From Haematococcus lacustris (Eukaryota > Chlorophyta > Chlorophyceae > Chlamydomonadales > Haematococcaceae): 64,000 nucleotides of DNA. The translations under genes and the position numbers were made by a program. The notes under the pieces were generated by a model. That model made no database searches. It had not been told where the DNA came from and saw nothing but the letters and a program-made list of their open reading frames with translations. Location: contig JASKMD010000028.1 in NCBI GenBank assembly GCA_030144725.1, positions 5,699,311-5,763,310 of the forward strand, written 5' to 3'. Below, piece after piece: positions 40,033 to 53,253 of this stretch. Numbering within the stretch: position 1 is the first letter of the stretch; every line of letters starts with the position of its first letter.

Positions 40033-43000
40033 TTAACGCGCACTGAACAGCTTGCCCATCAGGCCGCTGGTCTTGCTCGCTGCCTTGGCGGCGCCCTGAG
40101 CCATGGGGGTGGTGCTGGCCCTGCCTGCTTGAGCCGCGGAGGCTGCGTGGCGGTGCTGCTGCTGCTGCTGCAGCCGGTCCATCTTGCGCAAGACATCGGA
40201 CGCTGTGCGCAGCTTCTCCTGTGCACACACAGGCAGGGTGGAGCGTGAGCGGCGTGCTAGAGCTAGAGCCAAGAGGGGCAGGGGGCGGTGTCGTGAAGCA
40301 CACAAGGGTGACCAGGGCTACTAGGGTCAGTGTGGTGGGGTCGGGGGGTGCGGGTCAGGGGTCAGGGGGCGTGAGCTGGGTGACAGAGCTAGAGCCAAGA
40401 GGGGCGGAGGGTGGGGTCCTTGGACCACATGGTCAGTGGGGCCACTGGCCAGGCCACTGGGTGGGCAATGGGGTGAGGGTGGTGGGGTGAGGGTGGTGGG
40501 GTTGGGTTGGGTCAGGGGGGCTGAGCTGCTTAAGCAGCACCCCTCACTTCGTACTCCTTATGCCACATGTTGAATTTCTTTGTCAGCTTAGCCAGCTCGG
40601 CTGTGGGGTCCAGGTCCACCGCCACGGCCTGCTCCCCACGCTGCACCTCTTGCAGGAATGACACGTCGTCCTCCAGCACTGCGCCGGGCAGGGGTCAGGC
40701 AGGGTAATGAAAAGTGCGTGGAGGTGAAGGAGGTGGAGGAGGTGGAGGGGGGGAAGGAGCGTGAGGAGGGGAGGAGGGGAAGGGAGGGGCAGGGGCAGGG
40801 GGTAGCAGGGACTTCACACAAAGGTCTTGGCACCATCCCCGCCTTGGCTGAGCTTGTTCGCAGCGCAGCCAGAGAGGAGGGAGGGAGGGAGGGAGGGAGG
40901 GAGGGAGGGAGGGAGGGAGGGAGGGAGGGAGGGAGGGAGGGAGGGAGGGAGGGAGGGAGGGAGGGAGGGAGGGAGGGAGGGAGGGAGGGAGGGAGGGAGG
41001 GAGGGAGGGAGGGAGGGAGGGAGGGAGGGAGGGAGGGAGGGAGGGAGGGAGGGAGGGAGGGAGGGAGGGAGGGAGGGAGGGAGGGAGGGAGGGAGGGAGG
41101 GAGGGAGGGAGGGAGGGAGGGAGGGAGGGAGGGAGGGAGGGAGGGAGGGAGGGAGGGAGGGAGGGAGGGAGGGAGGGAGGGAGGGAGGGAGGGAGGGAGG
41201 GAGGGAGGGAGGGAGGGAGGGAGGGAGGGAGGGAGGGAGCTGTCAAGCGCCCTGGGCGTCCCCCTTCCTACAGCCACTGGCCACACACCTGCCGCTACCG
41301 TATTGAGCTCGCTCTGCAGCTGCGTGACGTAGCGCACGGCTGCCTGGTCCTTGGCCCCGCTTGAGGGCGGGCGGCCCCCCTGGCCCCCGGCCGACCCCGC
41401 AAACGGTGACACTGGCTGGGCTGGGTGGCCGTCTGACAGGCCCCGGGTGGGGTGGTGGCCGGGGGGGGCGGTGGAGCTGTTGCTGTTGCTGCCGGAGCTG
41501 GTGGGGCGGGAGTGGTGTGCGGGGCTTAGGGGGGCAGGGCGGGGGGAGGCTGTGTGGTTGGGGGAGCCGGGCGGGGCGCCGTTGGTTGGCTGTGGCAGGC
41601 GTGAAGCCTGGGGGTGGCCGGTGGGAGGGGTAGGGCTGGGGTAGGGCACTGGGACAGAGGTGCTGGCCTGGCAGCAGGCAGGAGCAGCAGGGCAGGAGGA
41701 GGGGAGTTGGTGTGAGTGAGGGCAAGGCAGGGCCATGCAGCAGGAATGCCGCACGGAATCGAACCTGGGTCCTGTCTGGATGCAGATGGGGTTGCGGCAT
41801 TGCTGTCAGACCTGCCTGACCCTCTGGCCATCATAGAGGGGTGAGGCAGCCAGGCATGGGTGAGGTGAGGTGAGGCTCCTGTCAGCTCACCTGCAGCTGG
41901 TCCCGGGCCACAGGGTGGGTGCCCTGCCTGCTGGCGCCCAGTGGCCCAGCCCCCGTAGCCAGCGGCCCAGTGAAGCCCCCCTGCCCCCTGCCCCCTCCTC
42001 CCTCCTTGTGGCCCCCCCGCCTGGCCCCGTCCCCCTGGGCTGAGCTGTCTGCTGAGAAGCTGCTGTGGGCGGAGGCGGCCAGGGCATCTGTCCAGTTGTA
42101 GCTATCCGTCTGCACGCCGGCCTCGGGCTTGGGGCTGAGGGCTGGGGTCAGGCCGTTGACATCGGAGCTTGGAGCAGCAGCTGGGGCGGAGGGGCGGCCA
42201 GTCAGGGGGGGGGGGGGAGCGCTGGGGGGGGCGGGGGCAGTGGTCAAGGCGCTGGGTAGGGGCGGCAGGCGGGCGTCACCCACATTGCAGCGTAGCTGCA
42301 CAGGGTGGTGGGTGTCAATTTGTCACACAGTTGATAAGAGTGAAAAGGTGTGAGGCAAAGTGAGGCAGGTGATGGGCTGCAGCACAGCCAACCCAGTCAA
42401 TGGGGTGCAGCGGCAGGTGCAGCAGCAGCAGTGGCGGCGGTGGCAGCAGGGGCAGCAACGACAGGGGCCACAGGACAGCAGCAAAGGCAAAGAGGGTGTG
42501 GGGAGGGTGTGTGCAGCAAGGTCAGCCCCAGGCCAGGACTGTGCAGGTCAGGACAGCTCAGGTGCAGGTCAGGACAGCTCATGTGTCACCAGCTGTGGCC
42601 AGGGCAGGGTCTGCAGGGCAGTGGCCGGGCTGCAAGCAGGGTTTGGGCTGCTTGGTGTTTGCGCCATGCGGCAGCTGTGCCTTGAGCGTGGGTGAGGGAC
42701 TTGCATCCCAGGTGGCTCCCAGTAATTGACAGCGCACCATTGTGTTGAGTGAGTGCAGGGCGTGCTGGCAAAGTGGCCTGCTAGGGCACATGGCCTGATC
42801 AACGCTGCCTTGACCGTGGGCAGGCTTTGCAGGTGGCTCCCAGTAGCACCATTGTGTGAGTGCAGGGCACGCAGGGTGCAAAGTGGCCTGGTAGGGCAGG
42901 CAGGCTGCAGGGCTCTGATCCCTGTCAGACTGGCCCAGGCCATTCCCCTATCTCTGCCATCCATGCCTGTCTGCCCAGCCCTGGTCTGCAGGTGCATGAA

Positions 43001-45923
43001 CCATGCAGTGCTGGGGCGGTGAGCTCACTGGACCTGCTGCCTGGCAGCCCAGCCACAGGCACCCTGGCCTGCTGCACTTGATCCAGGCGGGTTGGCCAGT
43101 GAGGGCAGTGTGAGCTTGCCAGGCTGCACTGACCATGGCCAGGTACTGCTGGAGCACCTCAAACTGCTCCTTCCAGGTCAGCGCCTGCTGCTCGTACTTG
43201 TGCTGGTACCTGATAGACAAAGGGTCAGGGTCAGGGTCAGGGTCAGGGTCAGGGTCAGGGTCAGGGTCAGGGTCAGGGTCAGGGTCAGGGCCAGGGTCAG
43301 GGTCAGGGTCAGGGTCAGGGTCAGGGTCAGGGTCAGGGTCAGGGTCAGGGTCAGGGTCAGGGTCAGGGTCAGGGTCAGGGTCAGGGTCAGGGTCAGGGTC
43401 AGGGTCAGGGTCAGGGTCAGGGTCAGGGTCAGGGTCAGGGTCAGGGTCAGGGTCAGGGCCAGGGTCAGGGTCAGGGTCAGGGTCAGGGTCAGGGTCAGGG
43501 TCAGGGTCAGGGTCAGGGTCAGGGTCAGGGTCAGGGTCAGGGTCAGGGTCAGGGTCAGGGTCAGGGTCAGGGTCAGGGTCAGGGTCAGGGTCAGGGTCAG
43601 GGTCAGGGTCAGGGCCAGGGCCAGGTTCCGGGTACCGATGAGGTCAAGGGGATCTGGGTCCTGAGCAGCAGCTTGCAGTTGGTGCCAGGAGGGGGCCCGG
43701 GGGTCTCACCTCTCCTTCAGGCTGCGTTCCAGCTGCAGTTGCTTCTCAAGCTTCAGGTTTTCGAGCGTCAGCCGCTCAGAGGCTTCACGCAGCTCCTGGT
43801 GAGCAGCAGGCACAGACACACAAACATTGGCAGGGAAAGAAACCTGGACAGAAGTGTGGCAGTCGAGCAGACAGGGAAGCAGGCAGTTGGGCAGGCAGGG
43901 AGGCGGGCGGGCAGGCAGGCAGGTTGGTAAGGAGAGGTGCGTGGGAGGTGGAGGCAAAGCATCAGCCCCCAGGGACCCCTGCAGCTCACCAGCGCTGTGG
44001 TGAAGCCGGCTGACTGCATGCTGTAGGAGCTAGCCAGGCCCAGGTCAGGGACTCTGGCCAGCCAACCAGCTGGTGGGAGCGCCTGGGGCAGCGCCGCAGC
44101 ACAGCCACAAGCCAGCACTGTCGCCTTGTCAGTGCACCACAAACAACAGCTGCTGGTCCTCCTGCTGCTCACCAGGCATGGTGACCAGGGTAACATGGCC
44201 CCCTGCTCCCTCTGCCCTGTGTCCCCTTGAACACGCCTGGGACCTTCACCCTCACCTGGTGCTGTGGCTGACCAGATCTAATAGCTCAAAGGCCCTGCAC
44301 CCTGCGCCTTCTACCATGTTATGATGCCATGCTGGCTGCCATGTGGCCCTGTGCCCCTGCTGCGCCTGCCCCTGCTTCGCCTGCCCCTGCTTCGCCTCCC
44401 CCTGCTGCACCTGCCCCTGCTGCACCTGCCCCTGCTGCGCCTGCGCCTGCCCCTGCCGCTGCCCCTGCTGCACCCTCACCTCCACGGCAGGCGGTGAGCT
44501 GATGCGGGGCGACACAGCCGCGGTGGCAGCGGCTAGGTCCTGCACAGAGGGTCAGCCACACACCCCAGGTGCCCGCTGCCTCCTACTGCTGGGTGCCTCT
44601 GGCAGGGTGCTCATGCAGCTAGTGCTGAGGGCCCCCGAGGTGGGAGTGGGGCATGCAGGTCCTCTCCACACCAAGACACCAGGGCAAGCATCAAGGTGCC
44701 TGAGGCAAGATGTAGAGCCTCAACCTAGAGTTACCACAGTCTGACATTGAGAACAAGTCAGCAGGGTGCAGCAGGAGGCTGTGGGTGAAAGGAAGGCAGC
44801 AGGCTTGGTGCAGAATTGGCAAGTCAGCTGGGTGCAGCAACAGCCCATACAGAGCATGCCCGCCAACATCCCTTCAAGACCCCCCACACTAAATGTAAAG
44901 AGCAGGAGGCAGCATGAGGCAGCATGAGGCAGCATGAGGCAGCAGGAGGCAATCATTGAAGGGAAGTGAGTGCAGGGGTGCGGGGAGGTGCAGGTGCAGC
45001 GCGTCACCATCTTCAAGCTTACCGAGGCTGCTGTGGGGGTGGCATCAGCGCTGAGCAGCGCGGCCACTGAGTCAGCCAGGCCAGTGGTCGCCGCAGCTGT
45101 GGTGTGCTGCTGGTGCTGAGGCAGCGGCTGCTGCTGGTGAGGTGTTGCCCCCTCAGCAGTGGGGTGCTGATGTTGGGCCAGCAGCAGGCGTGAGGCCAGC
45201 TCAGCGGTGGTCAGGTCAGGCTGCTGGCTGTCGGTCTTCTCTTGCGCCTGCTGGCTCAAAACGGCCCGGGCGCTGACCCAGGTGGCCAGGGCGGCACGCA
45301 CCTCATCCAGGTCACACCTGGGAAGGTCACACCAAATCACACTGTGCATCAGTACTGCATCACGCCACATCACACTGTACACTCATATCACGTCACAAGC
45401 AAGCATCACCAACTACTGAGTCTAAATGCGTTGTAGAAATGTTGACATGTCATGGCGATGACGACGACGATGATGATGATGATGATGTCACGTCACACCA
45501 CATCACACCAGATCATTCCTTAACAACATGCTCGACCTCTAGATTTAAACCAAGCAACAAATGGCATCTGCACATAGGCACTCCTGCAGTAATTAATCCT
45601 CAGCCATTTGTGTACAACATTCATGCCTGAGTATTTCATGCAGCAAGGGTCAAGCAGGCATAGCCCTCTATCACCCTCTAGGCAACCCTGCTGCAGGCAT
45701 AGTGGCACACCCACCCATATTGCTGGCGCAGGCTCTCAAACTTGTCTTGCTCCAGCTTCTTTAGCCGCTCGATGCGCAGCCGCTCCTGCACCCGCCGCTC
45801 CACCCTGACCGCAAAGCAGTGACGACGCCAGGCCAGCTGCAGGCGCACAGCTGACTCACGCATGGCCTGGTACCTGGGGGGCAGGGGCAGGTGGGCAGGT
45901 GGGCAGGTGGGCAGGCAGGCAAG

Positions 45924-46022
<99 letters not shown>

Positions 46023-46640
46023 CAAAACAAGGACCTGGCTTCAGAGTCGAGCAAGTGACTGCACCTAGCAGAAGGAGGGGTCGTACGCACCTGACTTGGG
46101 CACGATGTCCGCGCCATTTGCTTTGGATGATTGTGGCAGCGTGAGTCTGTGGCCAGACAGAGACTCAGGTGCAGCTCAGCAAATAGCTCAGCGGCGGCAG
46201 GTTAGGGGCAACACAGGCACCCACTGTCTCAGCTGTGCTGTGTGGTCCAGCTGATGGGGACTGCGGCTGGCCCAGTGATGTGCCAGCAGTGCCAAAGGTC
46301 CCCACACTCATCATGATATCTGTCTGTCAGAGTTATCTTATGATCCTCACACTAATCTGTCGCAGCAGAAGCATCAGCAGCATGAGGTGCCAACAATGGG
46401 TCACAGGGACCACCTGCCTCTACTCCCCCTGCCTGACCCACCTGCCCTTTCCCCTACTTCCCCTGCCCACCTGCTGCAGCAGGTCGGCATACAGCCTGCG
46501 CTGGCAGCGCATGCGCCACAGGCTCTGCACCCTCAGGGCTGCAGCCCGCTGACTGAGGTAGGAGCAGCGCAGGGTCCACATGCGCCAGCCTGCCTGCGCA
46601 CGCACACAGGGGACACCCAGGCTCACCACTGGCATACCAT

Positions 46641-46704
<64 letters not shown>

Positions 46705-49700
46705 TGCCTGCCTGCCCGCCTGGAGTCTTCAGCAACGTGTGCTACAGCTACGCTGATGAGGTTCAGTTGGACAGTTTGTTCACAGTGGTCGTAATCACGA
46801 TGATGCCAGCCCTGATATCGGGACAATCTCTTTTGGCTGACAATATCCTCACATCATTAAGGCTGTTAACATCACACATGCTAGGCTGAGAAAAGCCTGC
46901 TCGACAGCAGAAGGAAACCAGCAGTTTGCAGTTGAGGCAAACAACCTGTTGATGCCCTGGTGATCTAGTAATCTGCCCTGCTGTCCTGCTGTCCTGGTGA
47001 TCTGGTGGTCTGGTGATCTTCCCTGCTGCCCTGGTGATCTGGTGATCTTGCACCCAAGTGCACCAGCTTGACAGGGCAAAGAGCTGACCACTGCATTGGT
47101 GACCTGAGAGGCTCCTGGTGCCCCTGGTGATCAGGCTCATTGACCACAGGTGGTGCTCAATGACCCGCAGGCATCCTGTACACAGCGCACTGGCGGCATC
47201 TCATGTCGGGCAGGAGGGTGAGGCATGCGCTGTGGGCTTCATTAAGTCAGGCAGGTGCCTGTGGTTGGGTTGGGGTGAGAGGCGGGCAGCTTGCAGCGCA
47301 CCTGCAGGGTCAGGGCTGCGGCCTGCATGGCGGCCCACTTGTCCTCCACAAAGCCAAGCACCCCTGGCCGAAAGAACACCTTGGTGCGCCCGATCTGCAG
47401 TCGTACCACACCCACAGCAGAGGCCTCAGCTACAGGCCGACTGCAACAGTCCCTACCCCAACCCCACCTCTAGGAAAGGGCGTCTGGATCAGTCACAGCC
47501 CCAGCCCCAGTGACTGCCCCAGTGACTGCAAGCACACACCCCTCCTGCCTGGCACCCTGTCCATATTCATTTTCAGGTTGCTGCTTATATTCTGTTTACA
47601 TGGGTTGCACATATATGCAAGAGCTGTCTATAGCTGTCATAGCAAGTGACTGCTGCGCTGCAGCTGGCTGCTCCTGACCATGACTACCAGGCTTCCAGAC
47701 CTGGACCTGACCTGACCTGACCTGAGTGTTTGCCATGGTTGCTGTGCGGAGGCCTGCTGCTCCTGGCTGACTGGGCCAGCCTTGAGCTCCTACACCAGCA
47801 GCCAGCCCTGCGCACCTGGTATTGTGAAGGGGTCAGGCCAAACACCTCTGTCAGTGTGCGCACTGCCTGCAAACACACACAGCAGGAGGCCACTGCCAGT
47901 GGGCTTCAGCAGGGATCACCTTGATGTGCACAAACATTGGCAATGATGGGCTGACCAGGGCCTCCCACACCAGGAGGACACTGCTGCCACTGCCTGTGGG
48001 TCTTAGCAGGGATATGCTATCCTGTGCATGAACATTGTGAACAATGAGCTGACCAGGGCTGGGCTATCCGCCGGGCATGGCAGCAATGGGTGATCAGGGC
48101 TGGGAGGGTGTAGGCAGGTGTGAGCAAACCATGCCTGTGCCAGCGCTGCACAGTTTGCTTAGTCCTCTATGCTTGGTCTGTGCTGCAATGGAGCAGCTTC
48201 GACAGCCACGTGAGCAGCAGGATCAGTAGCTGTGGTGCCACTGAATGCACCTCCACAAACCACTGTGGGACCTGGCAGCTGCAGGGCCACTGCCAGTGCG
48301 TTTTGTTGTTGTGAGAGAGGCCCGCAAGGCAGCAGGGCCGCAGGGCAGCAGGGCCACTGCCAGTGAATGAAGGTAGGAGCATGCTTTGGATTGCCTGGAG
48401 GCTGGCCACAATTGAGGGACCACAGGGCCAACACCACAGCCTGCACCAATGTACCTCCACCTCCCACCCCCCTGGGAGACCTGGCTAGGGGCCGTTGTGT
48501 GGAGCATGTGCCCTGCCCATCACCTGTGTGTGTGGACGCTGTCTGCTGCGGTGCCTCCCCGCAACTATGCAGCACTCACCGTCAGTGCATTGCCCTGGTG
48601 GCCTTCCATCCCTCCTGCTGCCTCCTGCAGCGCTGCCTGCTGCTCTCGTGGCAACAGGATGGCGTAGCGCTCTGCAAACATCTGCCCACAAAGACAGCCG
48701 CGAAGCAACACAGGCTATTGGGGGTGAGTCATAACTGGCATACAGGGCTGCAGAAATTACGCCAAGTCTGCTAGCCAGGGCGCATACCATAGGTTCAGAT
48801 TCAGGTTCAGGTTCAGGGTCAGGATCCGGTTCCAGTTCAGGTTCCGGTTCCGGTTCAGTGACTCACCTGGTGTGTGTAGCGTGTAGGGAAGCCTGCCCGG
48901 GCGATGCGCGCCACCTCCAGCACCCCACAGCAGCGCAGTTGGTGTAGCGCCAGCTCCTCCTCAAACCAGCCTGCACAGCACAGCGTGGTGCAGGGGACAC
49001 CACTCCTGGCTGCAGCCCTGTGCAGGTCAGCCCTGCCCTGGTGAGGGGTAGAGGCAACTGGCCTGGTTCAGGCAGCGTTTGTATCTGCCTGCCACCTGGT
49101 CAAAACGTGTGCCATGCAGCTGGCTGTGTGGACGCCAGGTGGTCTAGTGTGGTCACAGCTGTTGATCAACATGGCACACAGCACGACGTGAGCATCACGC
49201 CCGACCATATGCAGCCTGAGTAGAGCTGGAGCGCTGCTGCCTGCTGAGTGGGTTTGACTTGATGGTAAGCTGTGTGACTTGGGGTATGTGCCAGGCCTGA
49301 ATGGCTTGAGATTGATTGCCTTGGTGCTGTAGCATTGCTGAGCCAGGCTGTGGCTGATGCCCTTGCTGTGGGCTACCGCTCCCAGTGGCTGGGGCTGCTG
49401 CATCTGGAGCTTACAAGGCTGCTTCCCTTGCCTGGTTTCAAGGCTGCGTTGGGCTTGATGCAGCGCACAAAGTGCAGGCCCGTGGTGTCAAGGTCTTGGA
49501 CAAGGTCACGCAACTGTAGAGGGCACAACAGGAGGCACATAAGAGGGCTGGTCAGGAGGCAGCAGGAGGCAGCAGCAGGCAGCAGCAGGCAGCAGGAGGG
49601 ATGTGAGAGGTGAGTCACCCTGATGGAGGCACCAGCCGGAGGAGGGGAAGGCACACCAACCAACTGGCCAGCGGGCTAGCTCTGCACAACTCACGACACA

Positions 49701-52700
49701 GCCTCATCACTCATCCCCACTACTATGCTGCAGCTACCAGGCACCACTTGTTGGCAGCACGGCAGCAATAGCAGCGGTATCATCTAGAGAGCAGCAGGGG
49801 CAGCAGCCACAGAGCAGGCAGAGTGCAGGCGGCAGCATCAGAGGCAGCGGCGGCAGCAGCAGCATCAGCAGCAGGAGCAGCAGCATCGGCCACGGAGCCG
49901 CCCGGGTGACCTGACCTGCTGGGCGAAGCGAGAGCCAACTGTCTGTCCCCCTCGGCGAATGTTTGCCTCCGCCTCCTCCTTGAGTGCTCTGCCCAGGCTG
50001 GGCACCAGGGGACTCACGCTGACGTCCGCACCCACCAGCAGCTCAACCAGGTCTGCAGCCAGGGTCGCACATGACTCATGGCTCATGACTGTCATGACTC
50101 ATGGCGGTCATAACTCTTGACTGATGACACATGATCCTGGACCCATGTGGACCCATGCGCGGGGGTAGGCCGGCAGCTGTAGCTGCTCAGGGATGAGGGG
50201 GAGGATAGGGAGGGAGAGGGTACGGGGGATGAGGGGGAGGATAGGGAGCAGGGGAAGGGAGGGGGATGAGGAAATGGGGCAAGGAAGACTCTAGCCTCTA
50301 GTCGTCAGCTGTCTTGCGGGCCTTGAAGCTGCTGCTGATGCTATGCATGACGGCTGGCTCCTGCCCTCCCACCTGCGTTCAGCGTGTCCTTGTTCTTGTC
50401 CAGGAAGCCCGCAGAGTCATAGGACACAGCGCCCGCATAGTGCAGGATGGTGAACTCCCGGGGCGTCCGGCTGCTCACACTGAAGCGGGTGTGGCCTGAT
50501 AGCGCCTCCTGCGCTCGGGCAGCAGCAGCAGCAGCCCATGCAAGCATACGGGCCATTAAGCAAGGAGGGGATGTTTGCACGGAGGCAGGTACTGGTCCCT
50601 GTCCCTCTGTCATGCCGTGTTTTTTTCCCAAAGGAGCCCGGTGTTACTGCCACCCCTACCCCTGACACTAGCCTGATGTGCCCTTGCCTTGAAACCCCAG
50701 CATCCTGGCAGGGCTATGTTGTGAAGACCGTGCTGTGAAGACCCTATGGAGACTGTTTTGAAACCGTGTTGTGAAACCTTTCACTACAGAGCTGGTCGTG
50801 AGGGTTACAGATGGGGTAGGGGGTAGGGGTAGGGGTTATTACAGAACTGGGTGGAAGGGCTGGGCTAGGACCCAGGGCTAGGGTTAGTGGCACGTGAGGG
50901 AGCTGGGCAGGCGGAGGCGGAGGCGGAGGGGCGCACCTTCAGGGTGGTCAGGAAGGTGGCGTCAGTGGCCTTGGGGAAGCGGCACTGAGCGTCCAGCACT
51001 GACAGCACGCCCAAGCCCCTGCAGCCATCAGCAGTTCCAGATGCAGGTGTGAGGGTCTCTACCTCTGGTGCTGGCTCCAAAGCGTAGCGCAGCCAAAGTA
51101 GCAGAGGAGCAGCTGCTGGTGAGAGAGGAGCTGAGCACCCTGCTGAGCTGAGCCGAGCACACAAAGCTGAGCACTCAGAGCTGAGCTGAAAATCAGAGCA
51201 CTCAAAAGCTGCACCTAGCAATCGCTGTCAGCCACAGCGCCAAGGACAGCAGCTACAGTGACAACAGTGGCAGGGACAGCAGGGGCAGGAGGGGCCGGCA
51301 AGAGCAGGAGCAAGATGGCGTTGTGGAGTCACCACAGTGTGGTTAAGGCAGAGTGGCAGGGAAGGTGGCTAGTAGCTGAGCACAGCAGCAGCAACAGGGT
51401 GGAGGAACACGGTTCAGCTGCCGGTGTGTGCATCTTGGGTTACAGAGGGCTGGTCCCGACCCTGACCCTGACCTTGGCCGAAACCTTTACCCTGGCCCTA
51501 GTGCTGACCCGGGCCCTGACATTGACCCTGATCCTAACCTTGACCCTGGCCCTAGCCCAAAACCCCCCTGCTCACCTGGGTGGCACCTGCTCCACCGCGT
51601 CCACACACTCCTGGTTGTCCACAAACTCCACCTTAGTCCAGTCAATGCCCTCCATCTCATACTCCTGCTGCTCCAAGCCAAACAGGTGGCGAGTGAACTG
51701 CTGCTGCAGGCGCTCGTTGGCGTAATTGATGCACAGCTGCTCAAAGCTGTTGGTGGTAAACTGCTCAAAGCCGTAGATGTCCAGGATGGAAATGGACAGG
51801 CCACTGCCCTTCTTGCCTGCGCCAACACAGGGTGCCACCACAGGGCAGCTATGCACAGGGCAGCAGGGGTGGATGTGCTGCTACTGTAATGGCTGGCACA
51901 CGGCATGGCAAGGACTGGCAGCTGCAGGTGGAGGGGAGGTGCTGCTGGTGCCGTGCAGCAGCACACATAGCAGGGACCTGCATCAGATAGCCGCTGTCTG
52001 CAGAATGCAGGTTGTAGGTTACATCCTGACAGCGCCAAGGACAGCAGCTATGCAGCAGTGGCAGGGGCAGCAGTGGCAGGAGGGCGAGGTGTGCTGCTAT
52101 TCCTACAGCAGCAGGAGGGGTTAAGGTGCGACGTTTCCTCCTGAAAAGATGATTAGTCCACCTGCCCACCCACCCCTGCATGCTTGCCTGCCTGCCTGCC
52201 CACCTGCCTGCCCACCTGCCTTCCCACCCACCTGCCTGCCCACCTGCCTGCCCACCTGCCTGACCACCTGCCCGCCCGCACACCCACCCACCCGCCCGCC
52301 CGCGCGCCTGCCTGCCTGCCTGCCTGCCCAACATCTGCCTGCACCTCCTCTCTTGCCCCTAGCACCCACCCGTGTCCAGCTTGAGGTTGATGCGCGACAC
52401 GATCCAATCAAAGGCGGCTGCATACAGGGCCTTGGCCAGGGCGTCGCGGCAGTCTTTGGACTCCTCCTCATTCAGCAGCTGCAGGCACACAGGTGTGACT
52501 GTGTTGGGTCAGGCGGGGCTGGGCGTACGAGCCGCAGACCAGCAGAGCCGCAGACCAGCAGAGTCCTGGCTGACTGGTTCACCGCAGTGTGCAACAGCCC
52601 TGAGCTTGTAGACGCCGGCGTGTGATCGATACCAACGTCGGTCAGCGTCTAAGCAGAGTCGCAAGAGTGGGAAGTGGGAGGAGCAGGTAATGAAGACATC

Positions 52701-53199
52701 AGCAGCCCTGCCCTGGACAAAGAGGCAGGCCAGGCAGCCGCAGCCTCACCTGAGGCAGCAGCCCAGACACACGCAGCCAGCCCAGCAGCAGCCAGCCCAG
52801 GAGCAGCGCACCTTTGTCACCACCTCCGAGGGAGTCACAATGCGGCGCTGGGTCAGGGCGGCGGACAGGCTGGCGTGGCTGACCCCCAGCAGCCCACACA
52901 CGGCCTGGCTGGCAGTGTCCTCCACTAGCTGCAGGCCAGGGGCGGAGGCAGCAGTAGGACAGGCAACCAGCCTGGCTGAGCGCCATCATGTCATGCTGCT
53001 AGCTGTGAGCCAGTCACTACTTACTAACTACACTACAGACTAACCATTGTGGCTTGGCTTGGCTGTGTTGCTGTGCTACAGCTGTCCCTGACGCACTGAC
53101 CAGGGTGGCATCGTTGCCAAGGTCTGTGGGGTCTGCTTCAAACTGCAGGTTGCCGAGCCACAGCACACCCGCCAGCAGCTGGAACAGGGAGGCCTGGGG

Positions 53200-53253
<54 letters not shown>
